This document shows positions 1 through 6,433 of a stretch of DNA of 7,506 bases, in pieces. The stretch's first letter is position 1, and every line of letters begins with the position of its first letter. The DNA is from Candidatus Neomicrothrix sp. UBA6944. GTDB lineage: Bacteria; Actinomycetota; Acidimicrobiia; Acidimicrobiales; Poriferisodalaceae. The notes beneath the pieces are model-generated. The model was not told the DNA's origin. It saw nothing but the letters and a program-made list of their open reading frames with translations, and ran no database searches. A program made the position numbers and the translations under genes. The DNA lies in contig DJZU01000104.1 of the NCBI GenBank assembly GCA_002448715.1, positions 1 to 7,506 on the forward strand, read 5' to 3'.

Positions 1-1
1 A

Positions 2-1084
2 CTCGAACCGCCTCAGGGTGACTTGCTGAGGGGTTTGGTGGTGATCCCAGATGGACCCGACCCTTGGTGGGAACTCGACAACCGAGGCAAACGTGGCATT
101 GTGGTCGATCTCACAACTAAACAAGGGCGCCAAGTCGCTCACAAGATCGCTGCATCGTGTGATGTCGTCGTCACCAACTTAACGACGGAACGTCAGTCAA
201 AATTCGAGCTAACCGACGTTGACTTGCGAGAAAACCATCCAGAACTCATCCACGTAACGTTGACCGGTTACGGCAACAACGGCCCAGATCAGGACCGGCT
301 CGCATTCGATTACACAGCGTTCTTCAGTCGCGGTGGGGTGCTGAACACAATGGGTGAACCGGGAAACACACCACCGAATCCTCGACCAGGTCAGGGTGAC
401 CACACCACTTCTTTAGCGATCTTGTCATCAATTTTGCTTGCCCTGAGAGAACGTGACCTGACCGGCGAAGGCCAAGCGGTCTCGGTAGCGCTTATGCATG
501 CTGCTATCTGGACAATGAGTTCAGATCTGTCCGTGGGTTTAGCAACCGGCGAGGCGCCTGGACCGATCATGCGCATCGAAACGCCTTCCCCTCTAGTTGG
601 ACGGTTTCGATGTGCCGATGACAGATGGCTCATGCTGACCATGCCAGCTGAGGGTTACTGGGAACCTTTTTGTGTGGCACTCGATCAACCTGAATGGATC
701 ACTGATCCCAGATTCGCTGATACTGAAACACGCACCGAACATGGCCCAGAGCTAATGATGTTGTGTGACGATATTTTTGCGTCAGCCGATTCACGCACCT
801 GGGCTGAACGACTGGACGCAGCAGGGATGGTGTGGGGACTCATACAAACCCTCGATGAGGTCATAGTCGACCCTCAGTCGGACGCATTGGGGGCGTTCAA
901 AGAAATCCCAGATAGTGAGTATCGGCTTCGCACTGTCGCTCCCCCATTTGACCTCCGCGGTTCAGAGGTGTCCATAAAGGGACCAGCGCCGCGTCATGGC
1001 GAGCATTCGTTCGAAGTTTTGGCCGAAGTCGGTTTCAGTGAACAAGAAATAAACGATTTATTCGAGAAAAAGGTAGTCAGTTAG
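2..1084 (+). CDS. CaiB/BaiF family III CoA-transferase, 5' end outside window
   Basis: Family III CoA-transferases move coenzyme A between carboxylic acids in the cytoplasm; the group also includes 2-methylacyl-CoA racemases. The open frame runs off the left edge. Its first residues, LEPPQGD, match the conserved (K)VEPPxGD segment that normally lies about 40 residues inside the protein, so no start codon is visible and 360 residues remain. Other family marks are an RG-x-DL segment near residue 30, GYGNNGP followed by DRLAFD near residues 90-105, GDHTTSLA, and GEGQAVSVAL near residues 154-164. The catalytic aspartate of formyl-CoA transferase sits in a VAMQDAV-type segment. Here the aligned segment reads VALMHAA, with His (codon 497-499) in place of Asp. 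The racemase histidine position (GHD in the racemases) is Phe-Asp, which argues against a racemase. The substrate cannot be predicted. The stop overlaps the convergent J-domain gene by 4 bp. I am confident in the family but not in activity. Confidence 0.9.
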   Translation, partial: LEPPQGDLLRGLVVIPDGPDPWWELDNRGKRGIVVDLTTKQGRQVAHKIAASCDVVVTNLTTERQSKFELTDVDLRENHPELIHVTLTGYGNNGPDQDRLAFDYTAFFSRGGVLNTMGEPGNTPPNPRPGQGDHTTSLAILSSILLALRERDLTGEGQAVSVALMHAAIWTMSSDLSVGLATGEAPGPIMRIETPSPLVGRFRCADDRWLMLTMPAEGYWEPFCVALDQPEWITDPRFADTETRTEHGPELMMLCDDIFASADSRTWAERLDAAGMVWGLIQTLDEVIVDPQSDALGAFKEIPDSEYRLRTVAPPFDLRGSEVSIKGPAPRHGEHSFEVLAEVGFSEQEINDLFEKKVVS

Positions 1085-1734
1085 TCCTCGTCTGCTGAAG
1101 CTGCGGACGCTAGGCAGTAGTAGGTGATTCTGTGTTCGGTTTTCTCGCTTCCCGGTGGGCACTGGTCATCGGCGTCCATCGGGAATTTTGCGACTACCTG
1201 TCGAGCAAACGGTTCACCACAGCGAGCACCTTGATCTTCTGTTCGAACCGTGCCGTCTTCTCGGATCACGACACATTCATCATGAGTGGTTCTGCTGTTA
1301 GGGATTTGCCACCGTTCAGAGCGACTATTGGTCGCGAATGCTGAGAAAACAAATATTCCTACGCCGATCGCTCCTATGACGAGCCATGGAAGAGCTCGAA
1401 GCACTGTCGCTACGACAGGGTTACCGACCTCAAAACCTGGAGGATCTGATGCTTCAAGGTCGAACCAGTCATCGGACCAGGGATCTTCGATTTCGTCTGG
1501 AGTTTCTTGCGCTTGGGACAACTCTTCGTCGTATTGGACTTTCAGTTCTGAGGACCCGAGTATCCGCCACGCTTCGTTGATGGCACGCATTTTGAGTTCC
1601 GCGTTGTGACGTTCTTCGTCGCTTGCGCCCGCTAACGCATCGGGATGGTTGACTCGCGCTGCAGCGACCCACGCTTGGCGAATGGTTTCGTGGTCAGCGT
1701 CTGGGTCGATTCCCAACGTTGCGTAATGATTCAT
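1081..1734 (-). CDS. Membrane-anchored J-domain protein with cysteine-containing C-terminal domain
   Basis: J domains stimulate the ATPase of Hsp70 (DnaK). From the ATG at 1734 the protein has 217 residues. The J domain occupies about residues 1-70: it opens MNHYATLGI, has the HPD tripeptide at 30-32, and ends in an INEAWRIL...YDEEL helix. An acidic linker (80-100) follows, then one hydrophobic segment at about 107-134, and a C-terminal domain of about 80 residues with Cys at 154, 172, 192 and 207. The zinc-finger and G/F regions of true DnaJ are absent. Expected topology is J domain in the cytoplasm and Cys domain outside, where disulfides could form. The C-x(n)-C-x(n)-CPxG-x(n)-CL spacing resembles small exported domains of actinobacterial envelope proteins; that is an inference. 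ATG 1734 is chosen because it opens the J domain. GTG 1740, 10 nt after a GGAGG, would add two residues, and a TTG at 1764 is less likely. The substrate is unknown. Confidence 0.85.
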   Translation of the reverse strand: MNHYATLGIDPDADHETIRQAWVAAARVNHPDALAGASDEERHNAELKMRAINEAWRILGSSELKVQYDEELSQAQETPDEIEDPWSDDWFDLEASDPPGFEVGNPVVATVLRALPWLVIGAIGVGIFVFSAFATNSRSERWQIPNSRTTHDECVVIREDGTVRTEDQGARCGEPFARQVVAKFPMDADDQCPPGSEKTEHRITYYCLASAASADED

Positions 1735-1751
1735 GGCCACTGCGACGGAGC

Positions 1752-1779
1752 CTCCACAAGGCAACTTACCGTTGTGGAG
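1752..1779. repeat. Perfect 8-bp inverted repeat in divergent promoter region (candidate operator)
   Basis: CTCCACAA (1752-1759) and TTGTGGAG (1772-1779) are exact reverse complements separated by 12 bp. They lie in the 58-bp gap between the divergent J-domain and CxxC-protein genes. The element ends 2 bp before the proposed -10 box of the right-hand gene, and its spacer contains a possible leftward -10 box. A dimeric regulator bound here could therefore control both genes. A hairpin in RNA is possible but the loop is long, and no T tract follows. Confidence 0.5.
1763..1768 (-). promoter_or_regulatory. Possible -10 box for the J-domain gene
   Basis: On the minus strand this reads TAAGTT, a TANNNT match. 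Transcription starting about 7 nt downstream would give a short leader beginning near the GGAGG at 1755-1751, which lies 10 nt before GTG 1740 and 16 nt before ATG 1734. There is no clear -35 box. It lies in the spacer of the inverted repeat. This is a weak call on sequence alone. Confidence 0.3.
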
Positions 1780-1780
1780 T

Positions 1781-1786
1781 TAGCGT
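1781..1786 (+). promoter_or_regulatory. Putative -10 box (TAGCGT) for a leaderless mRNA of the CxxC-protein gene
   Basis: TAGCGT fits TANNNT and lies 6 nt before the GTG at 1793, the spacing expected when transcription starts at or next to the start codon. No Shine-Dalgarno sequence is needed in that case, and none is convincing here. The -35 region falls inside the inverted repeat at 1752-1779. Confidence 0.45.
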
Positions 1787-1792
1787 GGTGGT

Positions 1793-2113
1793 GTGGATGA
1801 GCTGCAATGTCCTGCTTGCGGAGAAACCGAGAGTCTCATTGGCCGCGAGAAGGGTGAGCTAATCGAGATCACGTGTGAGACGTGTGACCAACGGTGGAGC
1901 CGTGACCCAAACGCCTTACCGATCTGTGAACGTTGCGACAGCGATGATATGGAAGGGGCTGTCAAAGCGATTGTCGAAAAGTCACGTGGTAGTCAACTGT
2001 CGATAGTGGCCACCCAAGTTGTGTATCTCTGCCGGTCCTGCGATGAATCAATTCTCGCTTCGTACCGCGTCGGTAGGAGTCCGTTAATGCCCGATCAGTT
2101 ACCCACCCAATAA
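1793..2113 (+). CDS. Small protein with four CxxC pairs (putative double zinc ribbon)
   Basis: The product has 106 residues with CPAC at 6-9, CETC at 28-31, CERC at 45-48 and CRSC at 80-83. Four CxxC knuckles can bind two zinc ions. Pairing 1 with 2 and 3 with 4 gives two zinc ribbons of about 26 and 39 residues. The first carries the CxxCG...C.TC.QRW pattern typical of ribbon domains, with Trp35 after the second knuckle. The second has a longer, mainly beta-like insert (about 55-79). There is no signal peptide, membrane segment or enzymatic motif. I do not recognise a named family. A nucleic-acid or protein adaptor is plausible, but the function is unknown. The GTG start follows a TANNNT box by 6 nt. 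It is divergent from the J-domain gene, with which it may share an operator, and it is convergent with prfC, 15 bp away. Confidence 0.8.
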   Translation: MDELQCPACGETESLIGREKGELIEITCETCDQRWSRDPNALPICERCDSDDMEGAVKAIVEKSRGSQLSIVATQVVYLCRSCDESILASYRVGRSPLMPDQLPTQ

Positions 2114-2128
2114 CTTTTTGGTGAGTTC

Positions 2129-3730
2129 TTAGCTGGTCCCATCACTCAACCATTCCTGTTCAGCCAACACCCGCTCCAACGTGAGATGTTCTTTTTCGGT
2201 AGTGATGCGCTGAAGATAAAATTCGTTTTCGAACAAAGCCAGCAAGGCACCATCGCTGCGCGCCAGCACCGTCGCTCCCGGAAGCCGACGCAGTTCCTTA
2301 GCTGATTCGGGGTCGGTGCGTCTAGCCACCGAATACGGGGCGTTCGTTAATTCAACTGGAGCCCCAAATTCGTTTTCAAGTCGATGCGTCGCTACCTCAA
2401 ACTGCATCAGACCTACAGCTGCGAGCACCGGTTCAACATCGCCCATCTCTTCGTCTCGGAGAACCTGTATGACGCCCTCTTCGTCGAGTTGCACCAAGCC
2501 CCTTCGGAACTGTTTGAAACGGTTGGTGTCTTTTACTCTTATTCGTCGAAAAAGTTCAGGCGCGAAGGATGGAATCTGAGGGAATTCCACCGGTTCTTCG
2601 GCGTACAGAGTGTCCCCTACCCGAACATCACTCGCGTTGACGAGCGCGACAACATCGCCGGGCCACGCTTCTTCTACCGTTGAACGTTCGGACCCGAACA
2701 TGGTGTGGGCATATTTGGTGGCAAATGGCCGGTCAGTCCGGCTTTGGGTCACATTCATTCCCCGTTCGAAGTGCCCTGAGCACACCCGAACATAAGCAAT
2801 TCTGTCTCGATGAGCCTTGTCTGTGTTTGCCTGAACCTTGAAGGCAAAAGCCGAAAATGGTGCTTCCACAGGCCTGGGTACGTTGTTGACGTCATATCTA
2901 GAGGCAGGCGAAGGGGCGAGATCCACAACTGCGTCAAGTAACAGGCGAACTCCAAAGTTTGTAAGCGCCGAACCGAAGAACACTGGCGTCACTTCACCCG
3001 CGAGAAAGCCTTTGAGATCGACTTCTGTGCCTAAGGCTTCGAGGAGTTCAAGTTCTTCGCTCGCTTCGTTCCAACCATTAATGGATGGATCTACTTCATC
3101 AAGCGTCGAAGTCTGTTCCTCTGCTTGAGTTGCTCCGTGAGCAGTTCTGTCGTATTTGATGAACAGTTCGGAGTTGCGGTCAACGATGCCCTTGAGATCT
3201 CCGGGTACGCCAACAGGCCACGACATCGGTGTCGGAAGAAGCTGCAGCATGTTTTCGATTTCGTCTACTAGTTCAAGCGGCGGGCGGCCCGGTCGATCAC
3301 ATTTGTTGATAAACGTCAAAATCGGCACTTCGCGTTGTCTGCAAACTTCAAACAGCTTCAACGTTTGCGCTTCAATACCTTTGGAACCATCAATCACCAT
3401 CACGGCTGCATCGGTTGCTGCGAGCACCCTGTAGGTATCTTCACTGAAGTCGCGGTGACCTGGCGTGTCCAGAAGGTTTAAGACACAATCTCGATAATCG
3501 AACTGTAGAGCAGTGGATGTAATGGAAATCCCGCGTTGTTGCTCTAGTTCCATCCAATCTGATGTCGCGGACTTTCGTCCCGAACGAGCCTTTACTGAAC
3601 CGGCTTCAGCGATTTGACCCGAGTACAGCAAAAACTTTTCCGTCAACGTGGTTTTGCCCGCGTCGGGGTGACTGATAATCGCAAACGTTCTACGTTTACC
3701 TGCTTCAGACGCAACTTGTTCCGACGACAC
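2129..3730 (-). CDS. prfC: Peptide chain release factor 3 (RF3)
   Basis: RF3 is a cytoplasmic GTPase that recycles RF1 and RF2 from the ribosome after peptide release. With the GTG at 3730 the protein has 533 residues (529 in E. coli). G motifs are all present: SHPDAGKTT at 20-28, RGISITSTALQF at 66-77, DTPGH at 88-92 followed by RDFSEDTYR, which separates RF3 from EF-G, NKCDR at 142-146, and a G5-like GSAL near 253-256. Domain 2 and the C-terminal part follow (RFKQFRRGLVQLDEEGV, GLMQFEV). The GTG at 3730 puts the KRRTFAIISHPDAGKTT block at residue 12, exactly as in E. coli RF3, and a TANNNT box lies 7 nt upstream. An in-frame GTG at 3766 would add 12 residues that the E. coli protein lacks. 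It stands alone between convergent and divergent neighbours. No disrupted motif is seen. Confidence 0.96.
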   Translation of the reverse strand: MSSEQVASEAGKRRTFAIISHPDAGKTTLTEKFLLYSGQIAEAGSVKARSGRKSATSDWMELEQQRGISITSTALQFDYRDCVLNLLDTPGHRDFSEDTYRVLAATDAAVMVIDGSKGIEAQTLKLFEVCRQREVPILTFINKCDRPGRPPLELVDEIENMLQLLPTPMSWPVGVPGDLKGIVDRNSELFIKYDRTAHGATQAEEQTSTLDEVDPSINGWNEASEELELLEALGTEVDLKGFLAGEVTPVFFGSALTNFGVRLLLDAVVDLAPSPASRYDVNNVPRPVEAPFSAFAFKVQANTDKAHRDRIAYVRVCSGHFERGMNVTQSRTDRPFATKYAHTMFGSERSTVEEAWPGDVVALVNASDVRVGDTLYAEEPVEFPQIPSFAPELFRRIRVKDTNRFKQFRRGLVQLDEEGVIQVLRDEEMGDVEPVLAAVGLMQFEVATHRLENEFGAPVELTNAPYSVARRTDPESAKELRRLPGATVLARSDGALLALFENEFYLQRITTEKEHLTLERVLAEQEWLSDGTS

Positions 3731-3737
3731 AAGGTTG

Positions 3738-3743
3738 AGGGTA
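3738..3743 (-). promoter_or_regulatory. Putative -10 box (TACCCT) for leaderless prfC mRNA
   Basis: The minus strand reads TACCCT, then 7 nt, then GTG at 3730. This is the same geometry as at the starts at 6434 and 7426. No Shine-Dalgarno sequence precedes this GTG. No convincing -35 box is visible. The proposal depends on 3730, not 3766, being the true start. Confidence 0.4.
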
Positions 3744-3833
3744 GGACTAGTCCAGGCCGCTACCACCCTCGATCAGGGCGATATGTGCTAGAAGCGCAGG
3801 GGACGAAACACGTATGACAGATCTTTGTAGACC

Positions 3834-3838
3834 AGGAG
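3834..3838 (+). promoter_or_regulatory. Strong ribosome binding site of the oxidoreductase gene
   Basis: AGGAG lies 7 nt before the ATG at 3846 and fixes that start. The transcript therefore has a leader, unlike the GTG-start genes in this window. No clear -10 box was found in the 115 bp between the prfC GTG and this ATG. Confidence 0.75.
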
Positions 3839-3845
3839 TGAGAAA

Positions 3846-4898
3846 ATGAAGTTGGCGACAGGAGCTGGATATTGGGCCGCTGGACCTCCATCGGATGCGC
3901 AGGAAACAATTCTGGAAGCTGAAGCGCTCGGGTTTCACAGCTTTTGGACCGCCGAAGCGTACGGCAGCGACGCTCTGACCCCGCTGGCGTGGTGGGGCAG
4001 CCGAACGGAAAGCATTCAACTAGGCACAGGCATTGTCCAAATGTCAGCAAGAACGCCTGCGGCTACAGCTATGGCCGCGATCACCATGGATCACTTAACC
4101 AACGGACGTTTCATCTTGGGTCTCGGTGTGAGCGGACCTCAGGTAGTTGAGGGCTGGTACGGGCAGCCATATCCGAAACCTCTTGCCCGCACTCGTGAGT
4201 ACGTTCACATCATTCGCGAAATTTGTGAGAGGGAAAAACCAGTCTCGTATGTCGGCGATCATTATCAGATGCCTTTCCCGGGTGGCTTGGAGCTCGGAAA
4301 GCCCCTCAAATCGACCGTCCATCCCCTCCGGCAGCACATTCCAATCTATTTAGGTGCCGAGGGCCCGAAAAATGTGGCCTTATCCGCGGAAATATGTGAT
4401 GGCTGGCTGCCCTTATTTTTCGCTCCCAAAGACAACCAATTTTATGCCGACGCTCTGAACGAAGGATTCTCTAAGGCCGGCAAGTCTCGCATTGGGGACA
4501 ATGGGCGAATCCCCGAGGAGAACAACTTCGAAGTTGTCTGCCCAGTTTCTATCGTTCCCGATCCAGATGTGGAACGAGCCGCAGACAGAGTCAGACCGAT
4601 GCTCGCGCTGTACATGGGAGGTATGGGAGCAAAGGGAGCGAACTTTCACTACGACGTGTTTTGTCGCATGGGATACCAAAATGTGGCTGATGAGGTCCAA
4701 GATTGCTATTTGACCGGTCGGAAGGACGAAGCCGCGGCAGCGATTCCTTTGTCGTTGGTCGAAGAAGTCGCTCTCGTTGGTCCGATCGACAAGATCGCTG
4801 ACGACCTCGACCGTTGGAGAGATACCGTGGTAACAACTCTTCAAGTCAGCGGCCCTCCGTCGTTGCTGCGCAGTATCGCCGAGGTGGTAAACCGATGA
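3846..4898 (+). CDS. Luciferase-like (LLM class) F420-dependent oxidoreductase, Rv3520c type
   Basis: This is a 350-residue bacterial-luciferase-fold (TIM-barrel) protein. Members of this branch use reduced or oxidised coenzyme F420, not FMN. It resembles M. tuberculosis Rv3520c along its length as I recall that protein: GYWAAGPP at 8-15, TAEAYGSDALTPLAWW at 35-50, QMSARTPAATAMAA at 65-78, LGLGVSGPQVVEGWYGQP at 91-108, LGAEGPKNVALSAEICDGW at 169-187, LYMGGMGAKGANFH at 255-268. Rv3520c lies close to ltp genes in the sterol-catabolism (KstR) region, and here too the next gene is a thiolase-like protein, which supports a role in acyl-CoA or sterol-like metabolism. The substrate is unknown, and F420 use is inferred from family. 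A segment around residues 210-226 is hydrophilic and looks variable. The ATG has a good Shine-Dalgarno sequence. The stop overlaps the next start (ATGA), indicating an operon. Confidence 0.92.
   Translation: MKLATGAGYWAAGPPSDAQETILEAEALGFHSFWTAEAYGSDALTPLAWWGSRTESIQLGTGIVQMSARTPAATAMAAITMDHLTNGRFILGLGVSGPQVVEGWYGQPYPKPLARTREYVHIIREICEREKPVSYVGDHYQMPFPGGLELGKPLKSTVHPLRQHIPIYLGAEGPKNVALSAEICDGWLPLFFAPKDNQFYADALNEGFSKAGKSRIGDNGRIPEENNFEVVCPVSIVPDPDVERAADRVRPMLALYMGGMGAKGANFHYDVFCRMGYQNVADEVQDCYLTGRKDEAAAAIPLSLVEEVALVGPIDKIADDLDRWRDTVVTTLQVSGPPSLLRSIAEVVNR
4881..4887 (+). promoter_or_regulatory. Ribosome binding site that decides the thiolase-like start
   Basis: GAGGTGG lies 7 nt before the ATG at 4895, inside the end of the upstream gene. 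It supports 4895 over an upstream in-frame GTG at 4814, which would add 27 residues with no family resemblance, overlapping the oxidoreductase. Confidence 0.65.
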
Positions 4899-6367
4899 AT
4901 TCAGTTGATCCCCGAACTCCGGTGCTAGTTGGCACAGGCCAACTCATCCAAAAACCAGATAATCCCGTTGACGCATTAGAACCACTAGCCATGATGCGGG
5001 TCGCGTTAGAAGCAGCTGCCGACGACGCAGGCGCTCGAAGCTTGCTCGATCGGGCGACAGATACCTGGGTGGTGAAGGGCGCCTGGCCTTATCCAGACCC
5101 AGCGGCTTTACTCAGAGACGAATTCGGGAACAACAGCCGAACCGGAATTTCCACTGACGGCGGGAACACCCCCCAGTCGTTGGTGAATAAAGCCTCGCTA
5201 AGAATTCAAAGCGGCGAAGCTGACGTTGTTCTCATTGTCGGCGCGGAAGGAATTTGGAGTCGCAGAAGGGCCCGTAGAGCGGGAGAGCGCATTCCTTACA
5301 CCGAACAAGTTGACGTCGAACCCGACGAAATTTTGGGCAAGGACGTGACGATGAGTCATCCAGTGGAGCTGGATCGTGGCTTCGCTATGCCCATCAACTT
5401 TTATCCCATCTTTGAGTCCGCTTTTCGAGCTTCTCGAGGCGAAAGCATCAGCGACCACAGGGACCGGGTCAGCGAACTATGGGAAACCTTCAACCGAGTT
5501 GCATGCGCAAATCCTTACTCATGGGTTCGTAATCCCATGACCGCAGAAGAAATAAGAAATCCCGGGCCTGCGAACCGACTCGTCGGTTTCCCATACACAA
5601 AGGCCATGAACTCAAACTGGGATCTCGACCAGGCCGCCGCGCTCATCGTGTGTTCCGCGGAAACGGCCGAAGCGGTAGGGGTAGCAGCAGATCGTTGGCT
5701 ATTCCCTCACGCTGGAACTGACGGCTCAGACACAAATTTTGTGTCAAACCGAGCCGACCTTCACTCCTCGCCGGCTATCAGGGTGGCCGGCAAGAAGGCA
5801 ATGGAACTAGCTGGGGTCCAACCCGAAGACATCGACCATGTGGATTTGTACAGCTGTTTCCCTTCAGCGGTACAAATCGCTGCAACGGAAATGGGACTCG
5901 GAATCGACCGACAGTTAACTCAAACAGGCGGACTAACGTTCGCAGGCGGGCCACTGAACAACTACGTGACGCATTCCATTGCAACTATGGCCAATGTCTT
6001 GCGCGAAGATGCTGGAACGGTGGGGTTGTGTTCCGCGAACGGCGGTTACATCACCAAACATGCTTTCGGGCTGTACAGCACCACACCGCCAACCAATGGC
6101 TTCCAACATGAGGACTGCCAGAAGGAAATCGACACCTACCCCACCGTGGAACTGGACGCTGACCACGTCGGCGAAGCCACCATTGAGGCATACACCGTGA
6201 TGCACGGGGCCGAAGGACCAGAACGCGGTTTGGCATCTGTTAGGACGCCAAATGGACGTCAATGGGCCGGGACCAGCGACTCGCAACTGATGGAGTCAAT
6301 GATGAACGAGGAACACGTAGGTAGATCCGTCGAAATTCTGTCGGATTTCACTTTCGAATTGACCTAA
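4895..6367 (+). CDS. Thiolase-like protein (TLP1 / SCP2-thiolase-like type) lacking the nucleophilic Cys
   Basis: This 490-residue protein has the thiolase superfamily fold. It opens with DPRTPVLVGTGQ, typical of the actinobacterial 'acetyl-CoA acetyltransferase' group that includes M. tuberculosis Rv1867. The position of the acyl-accepting cysteine (usually C-x-SG-x-xA) reads TDGGNTPQSLVNKA (87-100), with no Cys. The later half of the active site is kept: YSCFPSAVQ with Cys321, TFAGGPLNNY followed by His360 (equivalent to the GHP histidine), and LCSANGG with Cys379. Residues from about 415 on (EATIEAYTVMHG...ASVRTPNGRQWAGTS) form an added C-terminal domain like the one of mycobacterial thiolase-like protein 1. 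A normal two-step thiolase reaction is unlikely. CoA-ester binding, a retro-aldol type reaction as in Ltp2, or work with a partner are options. It is coupled by an ATGA overlap to the F420-type oxidoreductase, so the two probably act on the same acyl-CoA. Confidence 0.88.
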   Translation: MNSVDPRTPVLVGTGQLIQKPDNPVDALEPLAMMRVALEAAADDAGARSLLDRATDTWVVKGAWPYPDPAALLRDEFGNNSRTGISTDGGNTPQSLVNKASLRIQSGEADVVLIVGAEGIWSRRRARRAGERIPYTEQVDVEPDEILGKDVTMSHPVELDRGFAMPINFYPIFESAFRASRGESISDHRDRVSELWETFNRVACANPYSWVRNPMTAEEIRNPGPANRLVGFPYTKAMNSNWDLDQAAALIVCSAETAEAVGVAADRWLFPHAGTDGSDTNFVSNRADLHSSPAIRVAGKKAMELAGVQPEDIDHVDLYSCFPSAVQIAATEMGLGIDRQLTQTGGLTFAGGPLNNYVTHSIATMANVLREDAGTVGLCSANGGYITKHAFGLYSTTPPTNGFQHEDCQKEIDTYPTVELDADHVGEATIEAYTVMHGAEGPERGLASVRTPNGRQWAGTSDSQLMESMMNEEHVGRSVEILSDFTFELT

Positions 6368-6420
6368 GCCACGGTCCTAGAGCGACAGTTTGGGTCCACC
6401 ACTCGCCTAACAGTTCTCTC

Positions 6421-6426
6421 TAGCCT
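6421..6426 (+). promoter_or_regulatory. Putative -10 box (TAGCCT) for leaderless mRNA of the Ppx/GppA-like gene
   Basis: TAGCCT fits TANNNT and lies 7 nt before the GTG at 6434. The 66 bp after the thiolase-like stop contain no strong terminator hairpin and no other gene. There is no clear -35 box. Confidence 0.4.
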
Positions 6427-6433
6427 CGGGCAG

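Noticed and set aside
1735..1764. Ten-residue extension of the J-domain protein from a TTG at 1764
   Set aside because: J-domain proteins of this type start directly at the YATLG segment. The extension would run through the inverted repeat and the possible -10 region.
2384..2683. 99-residue plus-strand open frame inside prfC
   Set aside because: Antisense to clearly conserved RF3 coding sequence. No family resemblance and no ribosome binding site.
3747..4050. Two overlapping minus-strand open frames (about 90 and 96 residues) across the prfC/oxidoreductase gap
   Set aside because: They cover the oxidoreductase start and its Shine-Dalgarno sequence, lack recognisable motifs, and are best read as chance frames.
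4413..4844. 143-residue open frame on the minus strand inside the oxidoreductase gene
   Set aside because: It lies wholly antisense to a strongly recognised gene, shows no domain, and has the composition expected of a shadow frame.
4814..4894. 27-residue N-terminal extension of the thiolase-like protein from a GTG at 4814
   Set aside because: The extension is antilogous to the family N-terminus and overlaps the upstream gene. ATG 4895 has a Shine-Dalgarno sequence and gives the expected DPRTPVLVG start.
6377..6423. CTAGAG (6377-6382) and CTCTAG (6418-6423) as a terminator or operator between the thiolase-like and Ppx-like genes
   Set aside because: Only 6 bp with a 35-nt separation and no T tract. 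Such a match is expected by chance.
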